Positions 1 through 11,094 are shown, numbered from the stretch's first letter. The stretch: 64,000 nucleotides of DNA from Diabrotica undecimpunctata (GCF_040954645.1 NC_092803.1:122903961-122967960); one strand, 5' to 3'. Notes: generated by a model not told the origin, from the sequence alone. Made by a program: numbers and translations.

Positions 1-384
1 GTGTAAGAAGCTTAAGAAACAATTTAGGATATTATTTTTAATTGCCATTGAAATAACATAGGGAAAATGTAAGTTAAGTCGGCAATGGGCAAAACTTTTG
101 TTATCATAACGGTACATTTTTAATGAGATAACGACGCAACTTCAAATTTTTTACTGAATTTGAAGATTTTTTATAATTTTTTTCCCTCTAGTGGTAGATA
201 ATAAAAAAATATATTCAAATATAAAAAATTACTTCAATAGATTAAAAATTGATTGCAATAGGGCATTTTTGCCAAGACAGACTTTAAGTTTTTTCTTTCA
301 ACCGCTATTACTCGAAACTACAAATTAGCATTTGCGTCGGTATCTTTATAAACCGTCGATATGTACTATAATGTTAAAAGGAAA
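1..384. other. AT-rich sequence, no gene seen
   Basis: Presumably an intron of the e(y)3 gene. I see no open frame, splice-bordered exon or recognisable repeat. Confidence 0.5.
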
Positions 385-386
385 TA

Positions 387-1095
387 CAGTAGACTCCCTC
401 TATAACGAGAACTGAAAAGACAGACTAATTACCTCGTTATAAGCCGATCTCGTTATATCAGACAATCATAATACTGTGCATACATATGAATCTGTAGTTT
501 TCTAAACCATTAACTTCCTATAGTGAAGCCATTCGGAGCAATATAAGATGCTAATAAATATTGTTTGAATGGCGTTTTTGAAAAAAAGTTATTTACTTTT
601 ATTGTCAATGAAATATATTAAAACATAAAAGGGTTGTTTACTTTTATTATGAATGATATACGTTAAAACAAAAAAGCTGTACTTATATTTTTTTCCAACT
701 ACATAATGTATAAATCGTATTTTCAAGGATAACATAAACTATTGCTTCTGCAATTTTAAGAACTCTGTTATTTTTAACTGCTTTAAATGGTCCAGTATCA
801 TTCTATCATATATTTTCTAAAGATGTGAAACAGTTGTATTTATTCATTGTAAAGAAGTTTATTGCGGGCTGCAGTTAAGTTTATTGAGAGGCTGTTTGAA
901 AAGGTATTTATTTATAGCCACGACCGGACTAAGAACGTAAAAAACACGTTTTTGGATCTTATTTTCTCTCGTTATAACCAAATTTGCCTCGCTATAGACG
1001 GTTATAGTTCAATAGAAATTTCACGGGACATCTAATGTATCTCGTTATAAGCGAAACCTCGTAATAACCGTGTTTGTTATAGAGGGAGTATACTG
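387..1095. mobile_element. Tigger/pogo-type MITE with TA target sites
   Basis: The ends form an inverted repeat: the left begins CAGTAGACTCCCTCTATAAC and the right, read on the minus strand, begins CAGTATACTCCCTCTATAAC. Both are flanked by TA (385-386 and 1096-1097). At 709 bp with no transposase frame it is a non-autonomous DNA element. The interior repeats the motif CTCGTTATAA several times in both orientations. CAGT…CTATAA termini with a TA duplication are typical of the Tigger/pogo branch of Tc1/mariner. It lies directly upstream of the Tigger relic, whose right terminus differs, so it is probably a separate insertion. Confidence 0.8.
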
Positions 1096-1290
1096 TATTA
1101 AAAACGCTTTGACAGCGCAAATCACCTCAGCCGTGTTGTTTGTTTATTTTTCGTTATAGATTACTCTCTGTATGACACATTTCGTGCAGGTGACCGTTTC
1201 TCATTCTTAAGTCTGTTCTTTGGTACCGTATTTGTTTTCGTTATTTTATTTTTTTTTTATATTTTAATTTCATTAAATCACCTGCTGTGT

Positions 1291-2894
1291 GAAAAAATCA
1301 AACAAACGGAAACGTGTTGTGATTGCGATTGAACAGAAATTAGTGGCTATCCGAAGGATTCAAAATTGGCAGATTTTACGTACAGTTGCAGCAGATTTTG
1401 GCGTTGGCGTTTCTACAGTTTCTGAATGAAAATGAAAAGTAAATTAAAGGCTTCGAAAACGTCAAACAAGAAAACAATGAAACTAAGTCAAAATGAGAAG
1501 GTAAATGAAGCTGTCTATTTGTGGTTCACACAACAAAGATCCAAAGGAATAGCATTATCTGGCCCAATAATTCAAGAGAAAGCAAAAATGTTATCTGAGA
1601 TGATGGGCGATGAAGGTGAAGGATTTAAAGCAAGTTCAGGTTGGCTAGACAAATGGAAAAATAGGTACGCTATTCGTCAAGTTAATTTATGTGGTGAAAA
1701 GCTAGCTGCTGACCATGATGCAGTAAACATTTTTAAAACTGATATGGGTGAGTTATTGGCGAACTACACTAAAGGTCAAATTTACAACGCAGATGACTGC
1801 CCAAAAAATCACTTGCATCAAAACATGAACACAGTGCACCGGGCCTAAAAATGAATAAAGAACGAATAACCGTTCTATTTTGTAGCAATGCAGCAGGAAC
1901 TCACCGATTGAGGCCTATGTGTGTTGGGAAATCAAAAAAACCAAGAGCTCTAAAAGATATTTCCGAAAAAGCACTTCCAGTTTTTTATAGAAGCCAAAAA
2001 AGCTCATGAGTGTCGACCACTTTATTTTCAGAACGGTTCGAAAATGAATTGGTCCCAAGTGTAAAATCCTTTTTAAAATCAAAAAATCTTCCCAACAAAG
2101 CATTGTTTCTTGTTGACAATGCGCCAACTCACTCTCAAAATCTACAAAATGGTGACATAATTGTCAGATTTTTGCTACCGAATGTCACGAGCTTAATTCA
2201 GCCGTTAGACCAGGGAGTAATAGAGACATTCAAAACACATTATAGAGGAGCATTCTTAAGGCATCTGTTATTACAGGAGACGAATGAATCCAAAAGTATT
2301 CCAGAAATTCTCAAATCTTTAACAATGAAACATGTTGTTTATTGGTGTGCAGAGTCATGGGCCAAGATCAAATCTTCAACTTTGGAAAAATGCTGGAACA
2401 AACATTTTGATGGGATTTTGATTGACAATCCTGAAGAAGAAAATGTTAAAGAAAGGCAGAAGAAATTGAAACTTTAATATAAAATTTGCCAAGACGTGAC
2501 GAAATTAAACAAGAGATACGTAAGTGGTTAGCAACCGATGACTCAGAAAGTGAATTCATCAACCAGGACATCATTGATATGGTTCTTTCTCCAGACAACC
2601 TGAGCGTATCAGACGACGAAGATGACGACCCAACAGACAACAGGCAGCACTAGACCGCCAACGACATTTTCAATGCCTTAGAGGTAAGAATTTTATACAG
2701 TAGGCCTAATTAGTTAGGGACACGACTAGGTTCTTAATTTTTGTTGTCATGGCATAAAGTTTTGTCCTTTTCAGATTGCTTTACGTTTTGTCGAACAATC
2801 AAATGAGGCAAAACCTCATAACGTTCTGCAAATGAAACGATGGAGAGATATAGCTGCAAAACATCGTTGTCAAAGGAAAACGCAAAAAAAATAG
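1291..2894 (+). pseudogene. Tigger/jerky-type transposase, broken
   Basis: It reads KKSNKRKRVVIAIEQKLVAI…AADFGVGVSTVSE then a stop (psq/CENP-B-like first helix-turn-helix). At 1426-1845 comes the second HTH (Tc5/CENPB type: EAVYLWFTQQRSKGIALSGP, SGWLDKWKNRYAIRQ). The DDE domain follows: QIYNADD (first Asp, normally in NADETGL), NKALFLVDNAPTHSQ (second Asp), and LIQPLDQGVIETFK (last acidic region) at 2010-2474. A tail ending ALRFVEQSNEAKPHN completes it. Stops and frameshifts near 1425, 1846, 1990 and 2475 make it inactive. Members of this family gave rise to CENP-B and JRK. Confidence 0.85.
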
Positions 2895-3060
2895 ATTTCT
2901 TTATTTACTTTATTCTGTATTTACTTATTAGAAAACATTAGGAAATCACCTCATAGTATTTTTGAATATCAACTTTGACCAAGAATACTATATAATTTGA
3001 TACAAGAATACAAAAAAAATGTTATTTTTAACCGAAATTCTTGTTATCCGAAACTGCCTC

Positions 3061-3094
3061 CCCCTAATTATTTCGGTTAACGGAGATTTCACTG
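3061..3094 (+). repeat. 3' terminal repeat of the Tigger relic
   Basis: On the minus strand the end reads CAGTGAAATCTCCGTTAACC, bordered by TA at 3095-3096. This is a Tigger-like terminus placed 170 bp after the transposase relic. I could not find its inverted partner upstream, so the 5' end is deleted or replaced. Confidence 0.55.
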
Positions 3095-3416
3095 TAATTT
3101 AAAAAAAAAACGACTAAAAAATCTGTAATTACTAATACATCGTTTTCCTCGTTTTTAAGCCATGATCTGTAATTATTTCTTTCTGACGTTTCGTCTACAA
3201 AGCCAGCACATAACAAAGGCGATGCGGCAAAGGTCGTAACTGTTTTCCGCTCAGTGACCATAATACTATTATTTATAAAACAAATTTACGAATATTTAAA
3301 TTGAAATTAAATACTTATGATACACTTTTCTAAAGACTGTTTAACGTTACAACATCAGTAGTACATTGCAATTATTTCATATTAATTGTAATCCTTAATA
3401 CTTATTAAACCTTTAC

Positions 3417-3667
3417 CTTGTTAAATCTGGCGTTCCACTGCGCAGCTGAATGTATAGCCTGCTCTGTAATATCAGCCTTACATTTATCCTGCGCTGCTGC
3501 CAGACTCAACGCCTTTTGTTTATTTATCAACTCTTTGGCCTGCCGATCTCTTTGGTGTTTGCAATACTCTTCATATTTCTCTTGAAAATCAGTATACATG
3601 ATGTCTAAAATGTCAGCTGCGTTGACAGCCGTAAGGCCCAAGTCACACATATTCTCTGAAGCAAGAC
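3417..3667 (-). CDS. e(y)3: e(y)3 exon (h), second half of SAY domain
   Basis: A 251-bp exon with acceptor TGCTTCAG and donor GTAAAG. Its first two bases finish the Gly codon from the previous exon, so the protein reads …REQG-LASENMCDLGLTAV. It continues ILDIMYTDFQEKYEEY and a basic, alanine-rich helix (HQRDRQAKELINKQ…), ending WNARFNK in phase 0. It is the counterpart of the PHF10 stretch CTLGLTAL…DLM…YPAKHAEY. Downstream exons (C-terminal part and PHD fingers) must lie beyond the left edge. Confidence 0.94.
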
Positions 3668-3704
3668 CTGAAGCAAAATAAAACAAAAATATTATAAATT
3701 TATG

Positions 3705-3707
<3 letters not shown>

Positions 3708-3761
<54 letters not shown>
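3708..3761. repeat. (TA)n microsatellite
   Basis: An uninterrupted TA run of about 54 bp, just upstream of the SAY exon acceptor region in the 1.3-kb intron. The rest of this intron (3762-4923) shows no gene. Confidence 0.95.
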
Positions 3762-3765
<4 letters not shown>

Positions 3766-4923
3766 GATCATATTTGGGTGCACAGTCGAACAAATAATTT
3801 TCTATTCATTACAAATTCTATTTGTAAAAGGTTGTCATTTCTTTCAGAGCCGCTTACACTATATTTGTTGTCCTTCTAAAAATCTATTCATTGTATATCA
3901 GTGTACTATTTTTGAAATATAGAGATTTTCCTTTACTTTTTGCGATAGTTTCTCATTGTAATAATTGTAATGACTTAAGTATTGGATATTATATATTGTG
4001 TAATGTAAATTTGTTTTACTTTTTTACATAGGTTTAATTTTGGTAGTATAGATATGTTTTAATGTAGCAATCACAAAGATAATCTAATTCTTCACAACAA
4101 TAATCGAATTCTTTACAATAATAATGTGAACTAGAAATCACCTCTAATTGGTGGGGTTCATATTTATGATGTGAATTCGTGTGTAAAATTAATTTAAATA
4201 TGTATATGCGAGCGTAACGTATACTCTAGCTGTGTATGATGTGTAGTTTATTCCATACTATATCTTGCTTGAGGGAAATCTTTCGTTTAGGTCTTTCCTT
4301 TTTTTTGATAGTGCTAGGTAGTAAGAACGACGAATATAACGTCAGAACCTCATTTATCCAAAACATGACATTCAGTTCCTGACGTCCTATCGATATTTTG
4401 CATATATCACTATGGGTGGAGAGGAGAGGCAATAATAACACTCAATATACAATGACACCTGTACAATATATAAATATAAGAGAAACAGAATTTTTGTCAA
4501 TCGCCATTTTGATTTTTTTTTGTATGAATATTTTTCATTTTCAGAGAACTTTCCTTTCTCGAGCATGCCTATGTATACACTGATCATTTTTTATCTCCTG
4601 GTGAGGCCGAATGTAATCAGCGTTACTATATTTGCAGAATTTACTGCAAAGTTACACATTATCACAAAAACCAAGAAGTCGATAGACGTATTGTTGTTTG
4701 GTTGGGTCAACTTTAAAATCGAATAAAACCATCGCACAAAAATTTTCACGGGAGATTTCCTTTTTTTACAAAAGGACAGGTAGACTACACTTTTTTCCAA
4801 GAATGAAACAATGAAAATAATTATATTACTTCGAAAAATGTTTGTTTAATATTTTTATCATTCATTAGTGCTACTACACTACAACAATTGTCCAATGAAA
4901 ATATTTCAATTTGTATATCTTAC

Positions 4924-5224
4924 CTTGCTCTCGTATATAATCCCTCTCCTGCATATCCAGCATTCTTCTCATGATTCCCGGATACTTTCTCTTGAATGAC
5001 TTAATACCTAAGAACTGAGCTACTTGTTCTTGCAGCATAAACGGCCCGTTTCCTTTCCAATAATACTCGGATAAGAGATCAGCCGTGATCACATTGGTAT
5101 CGGGTTCTTGAACTTCCAATCGTGGTGCTTTACTAGGTCTAGAGGGAGTTTTCCCACTTTCTGTTGTTCCAGTACTGTGAACTGAACTTTGTGATTCTTC
5201 CACTATGTCAGATGAGGTAACAAC
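4924..5224 (-). CDS. e(y)3: e(y)3 exon (g), first half of SAY domain
   Basis: A 301-bp exon with acceptor AAATTAG and donor GTAAGA. It enters in phase 0 (VVTSSDIVEESQSS…) and ends with one base of a Gly codon. After about 35 Ser/Thr/Pro-rich residues comes the start of the SAY domain: NVITADLLSEYYWKG, then FMLQEQVAQFLGIKSFKRKY and DMQERDYIREQG. This block is the part of SAYP/PHF10 that aligns best between insects and vertebrates (in PHF10, …[21 protein letters not shown]…). In Drosophila SAYP this region contacts the co-activator complexes; that function is known for the family and not visible here. Confidence 0.95.
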
Positions 5225-5498
5225 CTAATTTGTAAGAAAACATAAAACATTTATCAAAATATGCAGTCCTGAAGTAATAATTACATAATTATTGTCAAAT
5301 TATACTATTAATGAATATATACGAAATACAAATAGATTCAGAAATAGGTGTGAGGCAGTATAAGCAAAAATATTTATTGATCCCATAGGTCGGTCTAAAC
5401 AAAAAAGGGTGATAATACCATAAATTGACGTTACAGAAAAGGTGATTCAATCGATTGCATGTTAATTTTAATATGTGAAGAATAATATCTTTTATCTT

Positions 5499-7399
5499 CT
5501 TCCTCTTTATAAGCAATTCTGCTTGTTCATTGGCGGATTAATACTTCTACGAAAGGTTGTCACTCCATCTTTTGCGCGGTCGTCCGATACTTCTTCTGCC
5601 GATTGGTGACTTATTACTCTTGCTATTTTGACGACAAGGATCTCTCCCATTCTGCTTATGTGGTTATTCCATTCTTTTTTTTTATTTTGTGTCCATTCAT
5701 TGATACACTGTACGTTACATTTTCTTCTAATGTCTTCACTTCTCTGTCGATCTCTCAGCATATTTCCTGTAATTCTTTTCAGTACTCTCAGCTCTTCCGT
5801 TTGTAGTAGTCTTTGTGTTGTGGCTGTGTCGTGTCTTGTTTCTGAGGGATATGTCATTACTGGTCTTACACTGGCATTATAAATTCTTGACTTCATCTCA
5901 GTGTTAATGTGTCTGTTTCGCCATATAATGCTCTTAAGGCATCCTGCCAGTCTATTTGCTTTTTGTACTTGATCTCTCACTTCTTTGTCCAGGTCTCCAT
6001 ACCTGGACAGTGTAAGTTGTCCATCTATTCTGACTTCCATTTTGTTGTTTTGGTAGATGTTTTCGATAGTTTTTATAATATTTAGGGGAACTAGTGATTT
6101 CTCAGTAATTTGCTTTATAACGAATATTGCATCTGTATACGATCTACCACTACGAAAACCCTGTTGTTCGTCTACTAAACGTATCCTCTAATTTATTAGT
6201 ACATACTTGTAATTTTAGTTGTAAGTTTTAGGGTAGTATTTAACAAGTTAATCCCTCTGTAGTTTTCTAGCAGTTTTTTATCTCCTTTTTTGAATAGTAG
6301 AATTAGTTCCCTCGTTCTCCATTCTTCCAGTATTTTATAATTTTATTAATTAAAGTTGTTAATTTTTCTGTCATTGCTGTTCCGCAGTATTTCAGTTTGG
6401 TGTCCCGCCTTTACAAGCTGCTCTTCTGTTCTTCAGCTTTTTAAGTATTTTATGAACTTTGTGTACATTTATATTAAGTTCTTCATTTGTGGTACATTCT
6501 GGCGTTTCCGGTTCTAGCGTTGTTTCTTATTCCTCTGCATAGAGCTTTTTTAGGTCATCAATCCACGTATCCTTTTCTGTGTTTTGGTTCTATTAGTTTC
6601 TTTACCTCCGTTCTTTGACCCCTTATAAAGCTCCATATTTCCTTTTGCAGACCGTAAAAATCATGTTACACTTCTTTCGAAAAGCGTTCCCATTGATCAT
6701 TTTTTATTTTTCTTACAAGCGCATGTGTTTCGTTTCTAATTATCTTGTAATTGTGGTATGCCTCTTGTGTTTTGGTTGACATGTATTTCAGGTGAGCTTT
6801 TTTTTTTCTTTACATTTTTCCTTCACTTCTTTACAAAATCAAGGAGTTCTTCGCCTTGGGAACGATTTATTTTTATTTATATTTCTTTCACCAAGAACTT
6901 CCTTGGCCGAGGCTAAGTGATCAGATTTAATTTTTGTCCCGCTTTCTTCGACTAATCACTTTTTTTGTGGTATATGTGTTTCTGCTTTTTTCGGTTATTC
7001 TTTTTTGGAATAGGTGTGGAGTCATCCTGTAAGCTTTCGACTTTTATCTTTGTGGTTTATTCTGGTGTTTTGTTATCACATATAATATATATTTTCATTC
7101 GGATTTTGCACAATACCATATCTTTTATAATCAATGAAACAAACAAAACTATATTCCTGTACATCTGCATATCATTTAGGGGTAATAATAATTTTCTTTG
7201 ATTATTTGATTACACGCTCCCTTAAAGATAATTTTCCATTATCCAGTCATTATGGATGTTAGTTCGATATTCCTTTGATAATTAGTGTTTTTCTTAGTAC
7301 TTTCTTACTTTTTAACTAATTTAAAATGAGGTGACTTTCAAGAGTAGAAAATGGTTCTCTTTAATCTTTGGCCAATCTTAGATTTCCTCATATAGTTTA
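5499..7399 (-). mobile_element. RTE-like LINE, antisense copy with 15-bp target duplication
   Basis: A perfect 15-bp direct repeat AATATCTTTTATCTT flanks the copy (5484-5498 and 7400-7414). The 3' end is at the low coordinate. The C-terminal reverse-transcriptase tail (5507-6040) reads ETRHDTATTQRLLQTEELRV, QCINEWTQNKKKEWNNHISR and PPMNKQNCL, the usual end of endonuclease-reverse-transcriptase LINEs in beetles. Upstream, frameshifted pieces of the RT connector (WFCKEVKEKC-type, near 6800) are readable on the minus strand. It sits in the 3.7-kb e(y)3 intron and is a dead copy. The same family recurs as LINE-A at 11484. Confidence 0.8.
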
Positions 7400-7464
7400 A
7401 ATATCTTTTATCTTAGTCAGAGGACTCTAATAATAAACTTAAACAACTACTGAATAAGAACACT

Positions 7465-7835
7465 TACAAGAAGTGAAACACGACCCAACAAAAACTGATC
7501 TACTTGACCAAGCTAGTTTTATTGGACAAGTTAGGAAAGATGTACGGATGGCAGAAGCACAACAACCGCGACTTGACAATCATCCTAAAATTCATAAGGA
7601 AAATGTTTCTTTAAGACCCGTTGTCAATGGAATTGGCTCTCTTACGTATCGCAAAATATCTAGAGTAAATGTTGCTAAAATAATCCATTGGCAGGTCTGA
7701 AACTTACGTCAGAAATTCTACACATTTTAAAGAAATAATAAAGATATCACACTAAGATCAAATGATTATTGAGTTTCGACATCATTTCATTTTCTACTAT
7801 GGTACCGGTTAGTGAAACATTAAAATACAATAGTC
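7465..7835 (+). pseudogene. Penelope-like element, reverse transcriptase fragment
   Basis: The frame at 7473-7697 carries QPRLDNHPKIHKENVSLRPV followed by GIGSLTY. This is the Penelope RT signature (PKIHK…LRPI…GSPTY). About 90 bp later, in another frame, SFDIISFSTMVPVSETLKY matches the catalytic-Asp motif region (VSFDVVSLFTxVP). Penelope elements are retroelements with a telomerase-like RT plus a GIY-YIG nuclease. Stops near 7698 and 7737 break the frame. Confidence 0.8.
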
Positions 7836-7919
7836 AATAGTTCCCACAAGACATTACAAACCTTTTTAACCTCTCACTGTTTTATCATCACAACATTTGG
7901 ATTTTAAGGACCGACGGAT

Positions 7920-8046
7920 CTTTTGTGGTTGATTGACGTGGACTGACAGCGACAGGTCAAACGACGTGGTGATGGTTGCGATATGTGGACGACAATTGTG
8001 TGGCCTAGAGCGACCGGTAGGTGGGGGTGGGGGAGGGGGGGTGAAT
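7920..8046. other. GC-rich patch with G-run
   Basis: A local rise in GC in an otherwise AT-rich intron, ending in a run of G (8021-8041) in the pattern GGTGGGGGTGGGGGAGG. No coding support. It could be a repeat fragment or a G-quadruplex-prone sequence. Confidence 0.4.
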
Positions 8047-8947
8047 AACTTTAAAACATTCATCGTTGAAAAGGGGGAACAACAAAAAACATATTGTATT
8101 TTTAGATATTTTAGTAGAACGAAAAAAAACTCGAACCACTACAGTAAACAGAAACATAAAGATAAGCACAAATGAATTAATATTAAAAAAAATGAACATA
8201 ATATATTATAAATATTATTATGTACCTTGACGGAATGGAAAATAGTAGCGTAGAAATGGTACGAGTAATCTCGATACCAATGTTCATTTATAATGTGTAT
8301 TTTTACTTCTGTTTTCTCTAATATTTGTTAAATTCTTGTTTCTAATAATGTTTCGGTTGTGTAAGACATTATTCCTCGAATTTCTGTTTTAAAACTACTT
8401 ATTTTTATGGGTACATAATATACCTTAATGAATTGCATTGTTTCGACAATCCTTTTAGCATTTATGGTTTGTCAACTCACTTTTTTTGGATTTAGGATAA
8501 TTAGAGATTTCAAAATTTAAAGACTTGAACTTTATTCCCTGTTGTATTATTTGGTAATTCCTACTATTTTGCAAACCTGTATTCCAATCGGTAATTTTAT
8601 ATTCTTTTATATTTTGTCCTTTTCTTATCATTTTATGTTGGTACTTGCTCTGTAGTTTGTAGGTACAATCTTTTACATGCATCCTTTGATTTAAGTAATC
8701 TAAACGGGACAGTATTAATATTTTACCAGTTACATATGATCGGAAAGATGTTCATCTGAAGAAAACCATCAGGTAAAATAAAAAGGTATAGTATGCTATA
8801 CTTCATTGATTACATGATTACACCAAATAGAGAGAAGTAAGGAAAACATCTTCAATAAACTCGAAATCCAAGAAATTCCCGCTCATACAATGTTTAAAAT
8901 ACAACATAAAATAAAGAAAATATTCAATATTTTGGTAAAATACAAAC
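8047..8947. other. AT-rich intron, no gene seen
   Basis: Short frames only, with no recognisable domain or repeat structure. Confidence 0.5.
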
Positions 8948-9093
8948 CTGCTTGGCTGGAGTCTGAGCTCTGCTATTAGTTTCAGCGCTCATTCTAGTTT
9001 CTTCATCAACAATCATGACTTCTGAGGGAATGCTGGTACTGCTACAAGGTACTGAAGATATTTCTGGATTGGAAGATTTAGGTAATGAGGTAC
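8948..9093 (-). CDS. e(y)3: e(y)3 exon (f), Ser/Pro linker
   Basis: A 146-bp exon with acceptor GGTTTCAG and donor GTTTGT. Its first two bases complete the Gly codon begun in the 571-bp exon, and it leaves in phase 0. It encodes about 48 residues, TSLPKSSNPEISSVPCSSTS…, ending NSRAQTPAKQ. There is no domain, and it serves as a Ser/Thr-rich linker before the SAY domain. EVMIVDEET within it repeats the hydrophobic-acidic pattern seen in two other exons. Confidence 0.86.
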
Positions 9094-9309
9094 CTGAAAC
9101 CAGATACAACAATAAATGAAATATCCATACTGACCATATGTTGGCAAAAATAGAGACAAGTACTCACAATTCCAATTTTTTACCAACAATAATAAAATTA
9201 ATTTGCATTGGATGTACCTACTTGTTCCTTCTTTTGCCAGCAAATAGGCAATAAACGAAATATTTTTATAAGCGATGGATTCGACCGTTACTTGATGGAA
9301 ATCACACAT

Positions 9310-9346
9310 ACAGCTGCTTCGGCAGAGTGCCTTCGTCAAGTGATTT
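9310..9346 (-). ncRNA. degenerate hammerhead-like motif of a Penelope element
   Basis: On the minus strand the order is TTGACGA, then a hairpin GGCA-CTC-TGCC, then GAAG and the self-complementary CAGCTG. This resembles a hammerhead core (CUGAUGA – stem II – GAAA – tiny stem III). The core is mutated at several positions, and one extra base sits before stem II, so activity is doubtful. Hammerheads with very short stem III are known in Penelope-like elements. Confidence 0.4.
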
Positions 9347-9850
9347 ATTTTTACTATGCAACTATATTTTATTGTGTTTAGCTGAATAAATTATGAAGAG
9401 GAGAGCTGTTTGTCTCAAGGTTGTCATTCAGAATTATATCTGTATTTTTTAATTTATTAATTTCCATAGATTCTAATAAAAATAGCTTAAGGCCTTTATT
9501 TTGGATGTGAAGAATTTAAAATTCATCATTAAAAGAATGATTATGATCTAGAAGGTGAGGTGCATACATAGAATCTGTTTTTCTATTATTGAAAGCCATT
9601 TTGTGTTCTGCTATGTATTTATTAAAGGTTCTACCAGTTTGACTAATGTTGAGTTTTTGGGCAGTCACCACATGTACGTTTGTATACACTGCTGTTTAAG
9701 TGCTTTTACTTTTGGCTCTTGTTGTTCTTAATATATTTGCTTAAGTTGTTAATTAAGAGGGTGTTATTCCTTTCTTTTTTATGTATTCTACTATTTTTGT
9801 TGATATCTTGCCTGTATATGTAATTGATCAGAACATACTTTGTTTTTTCT
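9310..9850 (-). pseudogene. Penelope-like GIY-YIG end, left arm of inverted pair
   Basis: Read on the minus strand, broken frames give CGDCPKT, QTGRTFNKYIAEHKMAFNNR and then ILHIQNKGLKL. This is the Penelope GIY-YIG-type nuclease tail (CGDCxxxYxGQTGR…EH). The copy faces the 9937-10470 copy head to head with about 85 bp between them. It ends with a hammerhead-like segment (9310-9345). Stops and frameshifts are present, so it is a relic. Confidence 0.8.
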
Positions 9851-9936
9851 CTATTGGTAGGATTTCCTACTAGAGGACTAATAATAAACCAAAAACTGCA
9901 TAAAAAGCTCTAAAATTAGTCTTCGCACCATCAGAA

Positions 9937-10470
9937 GAGAAAAAACAAAGTTCCTTCTGCTCGATTACATATACAGGCAAGATATCATCAAAAATAGCCA
10001 AAAATAAAAAAGAAAAGAATAATACCAGCTTAATTAAAAACTTAACAACAACATAACAAATATATTAAGAACAAGACCAAAAGTAAAAGCACTTAAACAG
10101 TGGTGTATTCAAAATTATACGGGGTGACTGCCCAAAAATTTACATTAGTCAAACTGGTAGAACCTTAAACAAACATATAACACAACACAAAATGGCTTTC
10201 AATAATAGAAAAACAGATTATACGATCGCAATTTACCTTCTAGATCATAATCATTATTTTAATGGCCAATTTTAAATTCTCCATATTCAAAATAAAGGCC
10301 TTAAGCTATCTTTATAGGAAACTAGGAAAATTAATAATTTAAAAAATACAGACAACAGACATAATTCTGAATGACCAACTTGAGACAAACAGCTCTCCCC
10401 TCCTCAATTTATTCAGATAAAGTCTATAAAGTGTAAACACAGTAAAAATATATCACTTGAGAAACAGCCC
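9937..10470 (+). pseudogene. Penelope-like GIY-YIG end, right arm of inverted pair
   Basis: The plus strand reads GDCPKIYISQTGRTLNKHIT, then HKMAFNNRKTDYTIA, NGQF-stop-ILHIQNKGLKLSL. It is a divergent copy of the left arm. In this copy the segment matching the hammerhead stem II is missing (ATCACTTGAG runs directly into AAACAGCC at about 10451-10467). It is broken by stops. Confidence 0.8.
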
Positions 10471-11094
10471 TAATGATAATAAATTATAATAAAGTTTGTG
10501 GAACTGTTTGTTTTATTGTTAAATACTTTTATTATTTTATTTTAAATACTTATAATAAGTACACCATACAATACTTAATATGTACACCAGATTGATTTTG
10601 TTATTTTTCTATTCTTGGAAACACAATTGGTCAATAGTAAAAAGGTGGGTTATGCGAGCAAAACTGTTCGCGAACCGTTTGTGAATGTGATGTGAACGTG
10701 CGTGAACGCTATATTCGTCTATTTGTACGACGGGACGAACCGCTTGCGAGCTGTTCGTTCGTTGCTCGTCAGGAACCACGGCCTGTCGATTTTTGGGACG
10801 AACACAAAGAATGTTTTCTACAGTGTTCAAGACTATAAAATGGTTTCTGCTAAGTGTGCGATGAGATCATTCCGTTAAACAAAATTGCTGAACGAGCGCG
10901 GCTTATTCAAAAGTAACGAGAGAAATTAATAACAGATAATGTAAACAAAATACCGAAATATTTAGAATAAGGAAGTAAATTAATTCTCGGTTTCTTATTA
11001 GATACTTGGGGTATTGGATAGTCGAACATAAACATATTTTCAACGAACTGTCAAGAATTACAAAAATTCTTTGGGTAAATAATATATAGAAATT
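10471..11094. other. intron sequence with one GC-richer patch of unknown origin
   Basis: 10630-10910 is clearly richer in GC and CpG than its surroundings. It gives a 73-aa minus-strand frame (…ENILCVRPKNRQAVVPDEQR…) and an overlapping plus frame (FVRRDEPLASC…PVDFWDEHKECF). I cannot identify either. It is probably a transposon piece. The rest is AT-rich without features. Confidence 0.4.

Noticed and set aside
3064..3261. 65-aa minus frame next to the Tigger terminus
   Set aside because: It overlaps the terminal repeat, has no domain and does not connect in frame to the e(y)3 exon at 3417.
5603..5882. Plus-strand frames over the antisense LINE
   Set aside because: They are shadows of the minus-strand LINE RT tail; the minus frame carries the recognisable motifs.
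8015..8046. Possible promoter or G-quadruplex control element
   Set aside because: The G-run is real, but nothing nearby supports a promoter or transcript start, so no regulatory role is claimed.
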